Positions 25,607-37,236 of a DNA stretch of 64,000 bases are shown in pieces. The DNA lies in assembly GCA_023101725.1 (NCBI GenBank), contig JALJCO010012924.1, positions 124,001 through 188,000 on the forward strand, written 5' to 3'. The translations under genes were made by a program, and so were the position numbers. How positions within the stretch are numbered: the first letter of the stretch is position 1; every line of letters begins with the position of its first letter. Under the pieces are notes generated by a model that was not told the origin of the DNA, ran no database searches, and saw only the letters and a list, made by a program, of their open reading frames with translations. This stretch comes from Atherinomorus stipes. Taxonomy: Eukaryota; Chordata; Actinopteri; Atheriniformes; Atherinidae.

Positions 25607-26030
25607 GAGTGAATCAAGTACAGTAAATCAATAAGTGGATGACCTAGACTTTCCTTCAGCTCAAGGCTGAAAAGACAGGGGTATTGTTTTTTGTGCCAAA
25701 GATGCAAGGCAAGGGGTCAGTACTTCACTTTACTTAAAGAAGCTCAAACCTAATGAGGGAGCCAAAAATCTGGATGTTATGATGGAGTATGACCTGAATT
25801 TTAACAGTCACATAAAGATCACAGCTAAATCAGCCTATTACCTCCTTTAAAACACAGCATGATTTAACAGATTTCTATTCAAGTAAAACACATAAAATGT
25901 TGTGTGCATTTGTTTTCAGTAGATTAGATTATTGAAATGATGCCTTTGGGGGTCGCAAAGAAAAACCAATCAAACAGAGCTCATCCAAAATGCTGCTTCT
26001 AGAGTCCTGACCAATACCAGGAAAAATACA

Positions 26031-26119
26031 GTCATCAGTCAGTCATTTTCTGTACCGCTTATCCAGTTCAGGGTCGCGGGGGTTGCTAGTGGAGCCTATC
26101 CCAGCTATTATCAGGCGAG
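26031..26119 (-). mobile_element. 5'-truncated SINE inserted in the LINE
   Basis: The 3' end of the common teleost tRNA-derived SINE on the minus strand (GCTGGGATAGGCTCCA, then CCCCCGCGACCCTGAACTGG and a GACT-type tail). Flanked by a 12-bp duplication AGGAAAAATACA at 26019-26030 and 26120-26131, a typical LINE-mediated target-site duplication. Confidence 0.8.
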
Positions 26120-26190
26120 AGGAAAAATACAATATCACATAAATATTATAAACTTAAAAATTTTGTTAAGCTGATAAGGTTTATTTATAA

Positions 26191-28722
26191 TTTTGATGTC
26201 TACATTGACATTATTTACAAGTCAGAAAGTATGTACAGGTAAAGATGGACAGAAATTAAACTCCTGCCATGTTTTTGGATCTGCCTGTACATTTAGAACA
26301 GGTGTTTTCACTAACGAGCTCATTTACCTGCAGATGAGTTGTGCTAAATAAATTCAGCAGGTGGTTTTCTGCTGAATGATACAGGGATATTACCAAAGAG
26401 TTAATTCTGTAACCAGAGGTGGACATCCCTGTTCCAGAAAGTAAAAATCCTGTCCAGCAGTTGTTCCAACCAATCACTACACCTGCAGTTTTTCTGCTGG
26501 TCCACCTAGAAACCTGCATTTTTTTTCCCCATCAGATGACAAAACCAAAACACAAACAGAAACAAAAAAGAAGTGAAATGAAATAATTAAAGTGACTACT
26601 AAGAAAATTATAAGATAATTACATTCATAAACATTTTAGACAAAGTAATAAAGGCTTGAATAGACTTAAACTGACCTAAACATTTAAAGAAATTCGATTA
26701 ATAATAAAAAGACGAATAAATAAAAAACTTTTGATAGTGTATCCAGTTTAGTTTATTTGTTTATTCAATTGAGACATTGCAGGTTAATGAACATCAGCAC
26801 AAAAACACATTATGTAAGCATGCCAGATTATAGCAGGAATGCTAATATTCATCTACAGTCCCAAGGCAGGTAAGAAGCCATAAGAAAAACATTACACAAG
26901 ACATTGTGTTAAGCAGTGTTCAAGATGAAGAGGAAGTGCAGAAAAGGAAAGCAAACATCCCTCACTTGTCTTCCTGTTCCCCACTTGTCCTTATTATGTT
27001 GTCTCTTCATTACTAGACATGCACAACCTTGAGTTCATGTCGAGAGGTCTGGGTTTCACAGGGAAGAGTCTGTACATCAGCCCACATTATGATGGGAGTC
27101 ATTTTCACCACTGAGCCAAATGGTGTGTCAACAGCTTCAAACTAATTAGCTAAAATGTAAATGTGATTCCAAATAATTAGCCTCGACAAATTCCCTAAAC
27201 TTCCATAAAGTTCCCCGTTCAGCTGAAGCCCGAAGTGGCTAGTGCAGAAGTCTTCAAAAGAACCCTCTATTATCATTCCTCGGCCCAAGCTCAAACCACA
27301 GAACAACAAAAATAACGAGTCATTGGCACCCAAACTTGTCATGCAGCTGCCGTACATGCTGAGGCTTTGATAGTTTCTGGATTGCCCGCAGAGAACCAGA
27401 TTACTTTTCTCTAAATAGCTAGCTGTTAAAGTAGATGATGTGTTCAAATCTGACATTTAAATGCAAAATATGTAAGTTTCCACTTGTAAGTCCCTGCATG
27501 TGATAGCAGGGGGAAATGATTGCCCCCCCCCCCCCCCCCCCCAAAAAAATCCAACCTTGTCCAAAGATGTGCATGCATTTTTTTAATCCATAGTATTAGC
27601 TTTATAGAGTAGGCTATCATTAATTTGATAACTCCTGCTCTCTGGACAGGTGCATATTTGAAAGTTTAGATTTAAATTCTCTTAAAACTCATTTGCAATC
27701 CTAAAAATTGTGCTCTTTTCTTTGCCTAAAACAAAACCAGAGAAAACAAATAAACAAGAAGAAAAGAAATGTTCTGGCTTTGAAGACACGCTACAGAAAT
27801 TCTGCAATTTTCTAAGTGACACTCCCTGTTGACAGCTAATTCAGCATCATGCATCCTACCTGAACTGTGAGCTCTCCAGTCAGTAAGACAGTTTTGTCTT
27901 GACTTGTCTTTCTCTTGTTCTGTCTGTTTCTCTCTTTCTCGAATATCTTCTTGCTGCATCAGCTGTGGTGTCTTGGTGTGTTGATATTTGTTTGTTAGCA
28001 TGTGACATGGTGCATAAAGTGAAACTCGACCGCAATGTCACACAGCGTCCTGGATGAAAATGTTGTAGAGTGTGGTTTCTAAGTTCAGGACGGCTTCAAA
28101 TAGTGCAATATAATGTCACTGAGCCATCACATTAGTCCAGAACACAGAATTTTAAGTTTGAAAAGTAGAAGAAGTTAATTCGTTAACACCTCTACTCACC
28201 TAGCCAGTCTTCTTAAACTCACTTCACTTCCTAAACTGTTTGTCTCATTCTCTCATCACCACTCTTACCTGTCCACATTCTCAACATCTTTTGTTCCACC
28301 CCTTTTACCTCTTTTTCAGCTTCCATCAAGGGGGCTCCAGAAGCCTAGAAGAACCGAGATGGCACCCCTAGTCTCCCTCACCCAGCTGATCACAACGCCA
28401 CCCAGATGCCTACTTTACATCCTCCCTCCCTCAACTTCAATAAATCTCTTCAAGATTCCATGGTTGAGGTGTGATTCTTGCTTGTGAACTCCCAGTTAAC
28501 TGTAGCTCTACCATGCTACACTAGTTCTTTAAACCATGAACTGACTTTCAAAAAGAAAAAGAAGCTCAATCTTTTTTAAGGTGAAGCATTATTAGTGATA
28601 CCGTCACTTTTTATTGCCTTCTACAATATTAGAAGCAAACCGCTATTTTGTTAGTTACAGCTGGTAGCAGCTATGATAGCTAGCCTAGTTCTGATGAATG
28701 CAGCTGCCTACAGGGTAAAACC
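26191..28722. other. spacer
   Basis: 27180-27460 is balanced in composition and looks single-copy, with a 104-codon frame on the minus strand and no domain. 28195-28500 (C/T-rich, AATAAA at about 28440) could be the end of an unrecognised retroelement. Confidence 0.35.
27523..27549 (+). repeat. C20 followed by A7 tract
   Basis: Twenty consecutive C then seven A. Confidence 0.95.
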
Positions 28723-29222
28723 AAGGGGCAAACTCCGCTGGAAAAGAGTGAAGCCCCGAAGTTACGTTAAATAATTTTGTTCTCCCTTCATCCGCTAGGG
28801 GCTGGCTGCAAAACAGAGCAAATCCCCATAGACTATCATGTTAAAAGCCAACTTCACAGCAGAAATAAACATGTTTACTCATCTGTTGAGAGCTGTGAAA
28901 GCTAATAGTTAGCTCCGTGCTTGTTCCCAAAGGCTTCAGCCTGTAGCAGAGTTGCACAACGGCGTTTTTTAGCTTAACGGCAAGTCTGATGTGCATTACC
29001 TTTAAACTGCTTATCTTTTTTGTTCCTGTTTACTTTGGATTAGCTCGGTTAGCATTAGCTTGGCAGTCAAACATTTGCCCGGGGTGGCCTTGCCTTTGCC
29101 CATTTTAGTATTTTTCAGGAGTGACGACACATGTGACATGGCAAGATGGCATCGGAGGGAAACTGGCTTCATTTTCCCCTTTTCAGACATGACCTTGTCC
29201 ATTTTTTTACAGTCTTTGGGGA
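28723..29222 (+). repeat. 500-bp interspersed repeat, copy 2
   Basis: AAGGGGCAAACTCCGCTGGA, CAGAGCAAATCCCCATAGAC and GCAAGATGGCATCGGAGG in the same order as copy 1, ending TTTTTTTACAGTCTTTGGGG. Confidence 0.75.
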
Positions 29223-30633
29223 AAACCACCAGCAACTGCGGCGCCATGAGCCATTGTTGCTAAGGGTTGTTTACCATTTGACTGACTGCAAAAAGTGTAT
29301 TTTTAGTATTGTTTAAGTCACGGGATGTAAATGTTAGCATTATGATGCTTCAACTTGCATGCAAACTCTATTGTTCAGTCTGTTTGTGTTTGCAGTCACT
29401 ACTGCAGCAGATGAAGATGTTGGCAGACCGTCTCATTGCTTGCACCTGTGCATCATTACTACAGCCCATTCTGAGCTCACCTTTCTGAGACTTAGGTGGT
29501 GCTCTGGAGTTTCAAAGCAGAAATCCTCATCTATAGCACTGATATAAGTGATGTTGGTCATGTATTTTAATGCAAAAAACAAACAAACTGTATAACATGT
29601 TTGCAAGATTAAAAACTCGTTTTTTTATCAGATGGGGATTTTTAAATGCTTGATCTGAATGTTGGCATGTCTCTGCCTGCAGATGACTTTTACAGAAGTC
29701 TTGAAACAGCGTCACCTTGATGAACTGAGAAAGCAGTTGGGGGTTTTATTTGTGTCTCTGCTTTCAAGGCTACTGAGTTTTGGGATTCATCCAAGTGAAG
29801 CTCCTGCAAATGCATTTGTAAACAGAAAAGGAAGGAACAAGTTAAAGTTGTATTTAAGCAGTTAGATCTTGAAACAAGGATTTACAGGCATTTCAGAATC
29901 GATTTCTGTGTGGAACAAAGCTGGTTTTAGCGTGACCAGTGGAAAAAAAAAATGCAGGTGAGGATGAGGATTACTGTGTTGTGAGTGAGGGAGCAGGATG
30001 TCAGGAGAGCTAAGAACAGGTTACGGCCTGTCCTGCATTTAGAGGCCTGAATCTAAGCTGACAAGTAGGAATGTGTCTCCATGTAGAGCGTGAAATCCTT
30101 GCAATGCAATATGCTCTGTGTGCCCAAAACAATGAACCAGAGAGGGGAAAAAAAGTTTCAGTTTGCGTCAGGTGAGGAGCTCAAGTTTAAGTCTACGTGA
30201 ACACAGTATACAAAGAAGAAAAACCATTTTGAATAGAGATTAATAGATTCATGGAGTTATTACAACTGCCTCACACAAAATGACATTGTACGAGCTACAA
30301 ACTATTTATGCAGTTACTCCTGTTATTGTACCCATAAACCATGCCTAAAAAGTAGCAGGGTGTAACAGACTAAACAATGTAAGTAGGTATTTTTAGGGTG
30401 CTGGTAGGAGGATCTATTTCTACTGGAAGGAAACAAGATTGTTGCTTCCTGCATTCTACATGCTAAAGTTAACCAGCATTAGTTTCTTATTCAGTGGAGT
30501 GACAGGATATTATATCGGCCTATATAAAGAAATAGTAGATGCATGTCGTAATATGGTGAAGCTGAAAACAGGTCAAATCAAGCGGCAACCTCTGGTGACC
30601 AACAGTGAGACCAATGCGGAAATCTGGAAAAGT
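29223..30633. other. intergenic, nothing recognised
   Basis: Spacer between repeat copies 2 and 3. Confidence 0.5.
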
Positions 30634-31300
30634 GCCTAAGTATTGTAGTTCTCCCTTCATCCGCTAGGGCTGGCTGCAAAACAGAGCAAATCTCCATAGA
30701 CCTCCATGTTAAAAAGGCCAACTTCACAGCAGAAATAAACATGTTTACAGCCTGGTTCAAAATATCATTTTAGGTTTAATAGGTCAAGTTTACCTTCATG
30801 TCAACTGTGAGGGGGCAAAATTTTTTTATAACTCATCTGTTTAGATGATACTTAATCTTGAAATTACACATAATTAGGGGCGTGTCCTTTTGATTGACAG
30901 GTGGCAGACCAGATGCCACCCTGCCGGCTGATGGCTAGCAGTTAGTTCCTTGTTTGCTCTCAATAAGGTCTCAGTCTGTAGCAGAGAAGCAAAATGGTGG
31001 TTTTTAGCAGCTAACAGCAAGTCCAACAATGCCACCCTAAGCCCGACACATAGGGGGCTAATCTTCGTTAGCTCCTGTCAGTTTCAAATTAGCTCAGTTA
31101 GCATTAGCCCAGAGTATGTTGGCTGTCAATCATTTGACCTGAAGCTGTACTTTGCCCATTTTTGTGTTTTCCAGGAGTGACGACACCAGTGGCACGACAA
31201 GATGGTGACGGTGGGACACGCCCAACTGGCTTCACTTTTAGCTCTTCAGACGTGACTGGATACTACGTCCCTTTTTTTTTTCTTTTTTTTAATCGTGTTT
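30634..31300 (+). repeat. 500-bp interspersed repeat, copy 3 (rearranged)
   Basis: Lacks the first approximately 60 bp and carries an extra approximately 150-bp segment around 30810-30950; keeps GCAAAATGGTGGTTTTTAGC and ACAAGATGGTGACGGTGGG. Its 3' end runs into the MITE at 31305. Confidence 0.7.
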
Positions 31301-31304
31301 GGGT

Positions 31305-31602
31305 CACACTAAAAACTCCTGGCTCAAAAATAACGCAAAAATAACCCATAATGGGTTATTTTTTTAATGCTGGGTTAAAAAGGGACCAACTAATTTCTGT
31401 GTTACTTCAGCCCAGAAAATTGGGTTATTCTTTTGACCCAACTTTTGGGTGAAATATTTGACCCAGAAGTTGTGTTATATTGACTACAATGTTGGGTTAT
31501 TTAAACCCAGAAGTTGGGTCAACAACCCAAATGTCTGGGTTGAAATAACTCAGAAATTAGTTGGTCCTTTCTAGCAGTTTGACCTAGGAGTTTTTAGAGT
31601 AC
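31305..31602. mobile_element. AACCCA-rich MITE with terminal and internal inverted repeats
   Basis: Ends ACTAAAAACTCCTGGCTCAA and TTTGACCTAGGAGTTTTTAG form terminal inverted repeats; inside, GGACCAACTAATTTCTG (31382) pairs with CAGAAATTAGTTGGTCC (about 31552). The interior is a string of TGGGTT/AACCCA words. Confidence 0.72.
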
Positions 31603-33225
31603 AGCTACAAATGAGCCACTTGCTGTGTTCCACATGTAGGAGTTTTGTCATTATGTGAAGACCCATGGCAGACCAGAAGCTCCTCCTTGGTTAAAATTAA
31701 CCTTAATTTTATTAAAAGGACCAAATTAAACAAAGTAAAAGATGTAAACAACAATATTTATTTGATGAGGACGTCCATCGTCAGTGCTGTAAACTGTATA
31801 TTATGCACAAGCAAATATGCTGGTATAAAAGTGTTTTATGTGTGCAGATGATCTTACAATCACCCCTGTTTGACTACTCTGTACTTCTTTCTGCACTGTG
31901 GTTCAGTTATAGCAAAGTTAAAGTGAAACAACTTTAGGTGTTGTTCCATGATGGATTCTGAGCTCACAAGACAAATGCTCACAACACTAACAGAAAAACA
32001 GACAATTGCTCACACATTGTTTTATAATCTATATTCACAGCAACAAAATATACATATCATACAGATATACATCTATGAAAAATGTTCACGATTTGATTTT
32101 GATTTATGAAAATATATTCTAAATATATTTTTAGAATACCAGTGCACTAGTGAAATAGGCATAAATATGTAGTTCTATCACAACACTGGGACAAAGTTAA
32201 AAGGTTTTTGACTACTTTATAGATGCTGCTTGTGGTGTAGTCGGGTGGTTGGGATAAGATTTTATTAAGTTACATGAAGAAGAAACTTCCACTTGGGACT
32301 TCTGGCATGGATTGGATATATGGGCATCATCCTTGTCGGCCATGACTGCAGTTAGGTCCCTCTCCCCTATTTGGGTGCATTTTTGCATTTTGGGGGATTC
32401 AAACATTTTTTAATCTAAACTAATCAAGCTCCAGTCTTCTTCATTGTTAATACCTCTTCAGCTTTGGAGAAGAACCTTTCATATGGCACAAAAGTAGCTG
32501 GAATATGTAGATATCTCTTGGTAAGATGATCTGTTGGCCTTAAGTTCCAGTATTTAAAATGATCTTAAAATAAATAAAGCTGAACCGCCATTACTACGCC
32601 ATTACAATAATTAATTGAACAATCTGAGTATAAGGTGGTAAAATCCATTGTATGCATTTAGTCTTAGAACAAAGCAAGGTTTTTTGTACGGCACTTTTCA
32701 TGTACAGGACAATTTGAAGTGCTTTACATAAAACATTAAAAAAATTACAGCAGGGTGCAAAGGAAGCATTCAAATAAAATAATTTTCAAAAACTCTTATT
32801 AGGTCATTGTGAGCATATTTTTCTTGTCTGTGCACCACCATGATGCAGTTAACATGGAAGGTGTAAGATCATGTTTGTATTAAATTATATTCCTTTTATG
32901 GTGTATTGAGGAATTTGATGTATTGTATTATGACTAATGAATTAATTGATTAACTTTTCATGCGTGAATTAATAAGAACCCCCCCCCTGCTCCTTTTAAT
33001 ACAATATTTTGCTTCTACAGACATGTACAGTGATGCTTTTTATTTCCCTATTATATTTTATCGCTTTTTATTTATTCAGTTAATTTTGACATGTACTTCA
33101 AAGTATTTATAAAATTCGTATTCATATTTTCATAACATGACTATTCGATAAAAATAAAGAGGTATCATTTTCTTTTCTTGTTTATCAGTCACATTTAGCG
33201 TACACGTATATTTACTGATTCTACA
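31603..33225. other. intergenic, nothing recognised
   Basis: AT-rich spacer; a poly-C run at about 32980. Confidence 0.5.
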
Positions 33226-33300
33226 GCAGGGGTGCCCAAGTCCAGTCCGCTGGAGCCATAATGCTGCAACCTTTAGATGCATCCCTTCTGACAATAAAAT
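33226..33300. mobile_element. possible truncated foldback MITE
   Basis: CAGGGGTGCCCAAGTCCAGT and ATGCTGCAACC look like the left half of the family seen at 44392; no right half follows. Confidence 0.35.
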
Positions 33301-33487
33301 GGTGCAGAATATGATTATCAAAGCCAGTAATCACGCATCATGACCTAAAAAAGTGCATACACACATGCTGTTGGTGTACAAGTCGTTTGGGGTTCCTTCG
33401 CTCATATAGAAGGAAATTCCTCAAGGAGACGGCCTGCTGTCATTGTGGTTCGGACCTCCCCGACCTCAGCTGCTTTAACCTCGACCT

Positions 33488-33787
33488 CTAGTCTACTGAC
33501 TGACCCCCGCCTGCTGCTGCGGAGTCAGTGGTGGTATCTGAGGGCTGAAGGCGAGCTCTTTTAGCTGGGGGAAATGAATCATCCACATGCTGCATGAGGA
33601 ATGTTGTGATCCAGACGGCCCGGAGTTTCCCGGTGGGAGTACAGGAATTCCGGCACCTGTGAAATTCCCTGTTCAGGATGGGCATCAATCCTCCATAAGT
33701 GAGTCTGCAGGCATGTTGGCTGGAGACCTGGATCATGCTGCAGAGTGATTTTTCTTTCTTGCTGTTGGAAGACAATGACTTGCTCAT
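33488..33787 (-). CDS. candidate single-exon small protein, unrecognised
   Basis: A 99-residue frame from an ATG in good context (ACAATGA) to TAG. I do not recognise the protein. It is basic, Ser-rich at the N-terminus, has four spaced cysteines (16, 27, 45, 49), and a PPAKRARLQ stretch at 73-81 that resembles the c-Myc nuclear localisation signal PAAKRVKLD; the tail is Ser/Thr/Gly/Ala-rich. The region is GC-rich compared with its neighbours, and a TATA-like TTATAT (about 33945, minus) sits 150-160 bp upstream. Another frame is also open across part of it, so it may equally be a conserved non-coding element or a chance frame. Confidence 0.25.
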   Translation of the reverse strand: MSKSLSSNSKKEKSLCSMIQVSSQHACRLTYGGLMPILNREFHRCRNSCTPTGKLRAVWITTFLMQHVDDSFPPAKRARLQPSDTTTDSAAAGGGQSVD

Positions 33788-36082
33788 TGTGATCACAGAG
33801 GAACTAATAACTCAGGGGGACGTCAAGACTTATTGATCATGTTGATTTCATTTCTTTTCAGTTTTCTTCTCAAATCCCCTCCAAAAAAGGACTGCTTACA
33901 GTTAAAACACTCTAACCAGCCTCTTTTTCAGAAGTGGTTTGAATATAAAGCACAGAGTCCGTGAACTTCACAGGGTGACAAAGCTGGAGCTGTTTGATGT
34001 GCTACACAGTCAAATCACTTTCATTTGTGCCTGCAGCCCAAGACAATGTCCTGGTGTCACGTTTCACAGTCTCTGTGGGCACAACATTTGAAGCAGCTTG
34101 GATGTGTTTTATGAGCATCAACACTGGCTGAAAGAGTGTCTCCACAATCTGTTCTTGATTTGAAGTTAGATTTAGTCAACTAGGGCTTACAGTCATGCTC
34201 ATGACAATGTGGTGAACAAATATATGATTTTTGTCTTGCCATATCTTTTATTTGTGTCACTTGTTGAACTCCTCTCATTCATGCCACATATCTAGATCCT
34301 GTAGTAAAAATACAGAAAAACGGCAAAGTAATGGGATCTAGAACAAAAATGCCCTGTGGATACTGTACAGAGCATGAAACAGGGATGCTCATGATTGCAG
34401 GAAGAAACTACTTTGCGTTAGGTGGGGCATTAAGTCAAAGTAGCCATATTTGAACAAGATTGTGGAGCTGGAAACCTGATCAGTCAAAATGTTATCTTAA
34501 AAGCCACACACGGAGTGAATGTAGCTAAGAACTTGTGGGGAAAAATAAACTGACTTGGTATTTAAAAAAAAAAAAAAGTGATTGCATTACTAATGATGTT
34601 TCCACATGTTCATGTTTGCAACTTGAGAAAGATGACAGTTATCACTCTAAATTAAGACAAGAAAAACAATTATTTGGAGGCAAGTTAGGCTGGTGAAGGT
34701 TTAAACCCCTAACTTTGAAGGGGGTGAATGACTTAGCTCATAGACTAAGAGCCGGATCTGCTCAGATAAAATATAAGATAAAAGATAAGATAAAATTTGT
34801 GTGCAGTAATTTGCACATGCAATCTAGAATTTTGTGTGAGGGGCTGAACCACAGTTTGTGGGTGAATTACAAAGAATGATCACGCAAATGACAGCGGGTG
34901 CAAACGTGTTGGAAACGCCCCGATACTAATGAGGGTTTTGCGTGTGACAAATTGCAAGAGACGACAGCGCAAAAGGAAATATGCACTGGATGGAGATATT
35001 AGTGGAGAACGGAGGTGAAAATATCATTTAAAATAAGTATGATAAATATAAGAATTTAAATGATACAACATTCACCGTGCAGAGTCTCAGAAGTGGGCAG
35101 TTTATGAGGACAAGGATCAGGAGCTGCTGAACAAATGAAAGTGTCTGCAGCTCCGACATGGCCTCTATTACGCACGAGGTGCGCACTTTGGCACAATGCC
35201 AACGGCTTCACATGCTTGCACTGCCAGATCACTAGGATCCTGTCCAGCCGCTAAAATCCAAGTTTAAATGTGATGGTGGCCAAAAAGGAAAATAAAAAGA
35301 CACAATGGGCTTTTATGAACCCCCCACTCTTACTTAAAAATAGGATGTCTTTTCTTTTTTTTCTTTCTTAATTATAGAATAATATAAATAGGGGGGGTCG
35401 TCATTATTTTATAGACAGACACACAACAATTAAAATGATCAGTAAATAAAAAGAGAAAAGGAAGGAAGGAGCTCAAAAAATAAGGAGGGGGGGCGGAATT
35501 AATGTCAGCTTTAGTTTTCATTCAGCTCCACAGTGGCTGCAAATGATCTGTTTAATATGTCCAGAATATTTTACACCTGTATTGAAGAGTGGTGTTTGCT
35601 GTGTTGATCTTTGTTGCATTCAACAATGAGAACTAAATGCATTCCCCTCACTGCTCATGAAAAATGGTTTTTAACCAGATTTGTGCGTGTGCTGGATTGT
35701 CCCTCTCAGAAGCTGAAGCCATTGGAGCTGCCAGTTTGCACCTGCTTTTCAGACGTAATAAAATACACACAAAAAACCAGCAAGGCAATGCATCTTACGA
35801 TTGATGAATCACTTTGCGAGTGTTAAATTATTTACATTTTCTCCTCCCATCATACGCACAATTGCGTGTAAACGCCCCATATTGCATATTCATTGGAGCA
35901 GAAGTGCAAAATGGATAAGCAGCACTATTTAGCACATTTCAAAGACCGAACCCTTTTTGCACGCTGTTAGTAGATCAGTTTGTTCATTTTTTTTGCGTGT
36001 GCAGTGAGATAGCTCACGTTTTTATACAAGTTTTTTTGTTTGTTTAAGTTGTTCAAACTTTGAAACTGATGAAGGTTAATTT
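33788..36082. other. spacer with possible decayed DNA element
   Basis: AACGCCCCGATACTAATGAG (about 34913) and AACGCCCCATATTGCATATT (about 35871) are related sequences about 1 kb apart in the same orientation, and the interval has TTTGCAC/GTGCAAA words; this may be an old element, not resolved. GATAAGATAAAA repeats near 34770. Confidence 0.3.
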
Positions 36083-36296
36083 AGGGCAGGGATCACCAAA
36101 TCCAGACATCTTGGGCCAGTGTCCGGGAGGTTTTCAATGTGTCCCTGTGCCAACACACCAGAAAGTAATGAGTCATCGTGCAGAATCTCATTGGTCATTG
36201 GTGGTCCATTTAATTTCAGTCAGCTGTGCTGGAGCAGGGAAATTATTAAAACCTTCCGGATACTGGCCTAAGAGTTCTGACTGGTGATCCCCGCTA
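36083..36296. mobile_element. foldback MITE, copy 3
   Basis: GGGATCACCAAATCCAGA pairs imperfectly with the end TTCTGACTGGTGATCCCC; inner CCCTGTGCCAACACACC pairs with GTGCTGGAGCAGGG. Same family as 1087. Confidence 0.68.
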
Positions 36297-36984
36297 TAGA
36301 GGTTTCTCAGGAAGTCAAATTCTTTTATTATAGCGTACTGTAAATCGTTGTGAAAAGTGGCTTTTCTACCTTTCATGGGATCAAAAGAAGTCTGAATTTG
36401 CAGCGATGGCATGATTAAAGGTTTGTGCATCCCATTACTTCAGTGGTTTAGGTTCCTTGAAGGTAAACTGAAGCTCATGGGGCTGCAAGATTATGGTTGC
36501 TGGGCAACAACACGTGAGTTGAGTTATCTTTAACATAAACTTTAACATAAACTAATGTTTTTGCTTCATTCATCAGGATGTTCTAGCAATCTTTATTATG
36601 AAAACAACATAGACTGGTCTCCTATAAACTTCAGGGTGTAACAGAGAGAAACAGGTCACGATTTAACACACATAGCAATGACGCTATGAAAGCATCAACA
36701 AGCATATCAACCTGGGCACAATGGATGATTTGTCATGAAGGGTCTAAATCACATGCTTTCGCACATCCACACACACAACCTTTCAAGCTTTTCCATCGTT
36801 TTATTGATGAAAAAGCTGATGGGTGCGTGGCAACATCCATCCATAAAACCTTTATTCACCAAGACTGGGCTTCCTTGCATCAAGGTTGTGTGCAAACAAA
36901 CACCTGCTTACTCTGCATGCAGCTATAGAGTATTGCATGTTGTATGTAAACAATAATAATAAAGTGAAGAGTTTCACACATCCT
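36297..36984. other. intergenic, nothing recognised
   Basis: Spacer between a foldback MITE and a SINE. Confidence 0.5.
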
Positions 36985-37236
36985 TTAGTTGCCTCCATTC
37001 TATCCTATAAATGGTTGCATGGAGCTGGAGACTGGACCAGAGACAGAATACACACTGAACAGGTCATTAGTCTATTACAGGGGTGTAGGCAAAAGCCAGA
37101 GCATCCAGAGAAACCATTGCAGGGTCTGTGAGAACATACAACTCCACACAGAAAGGCCTCAGCTGACCAGTAGGTTTGAATAGAAAATTGTTGCTATGAG
37201 GTTAAATTTCCAACCGCTGCACCACTGTGCCACCCA
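36985..37236 (-). mobile_element. tRNA-derived SINE, near full length
   Basis: On the minus strand it starts GGTGGCACAGTGGTGCAGCG (A box) followed by a decayed B box (TATTCAAACC), then GTGTGGAGTTGTATGTTCTC and the 3' body. Same family as 15790 and 26031. Confidence 0.72.

Larger units (their letters stand above)
24376..26190 (+). pseudogene. L2-like non-LTR retrotransposon reverse transcriptase, interrupted
   Basis: Reverse-transcriptase landmarks appear in order: GVPQGTIFGTLLFNI (about 24385), YANDTKLYIS (a decayed YADD catalytic box, in a shifted frame, about 24465-24495), SVSPHD (about 25001), INKWM (about 25628), FLQLKAEKTGVL (about 25645) and QNAASRVLTNTRK (about 25985). Many stops and frameshifts. 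Three later insertions (24496-24998, 25044-25606, 26031-26119) separate the pieces; removing each joins adjacent LINE segments in register. Confidence 0.8.

Noticed and set aside
27142..27456. 104-codon minus-strand frame in a balanced-composition patch
   Set aside because: No recognisable domain and a chance length; kept only as spacer that may be conserved.
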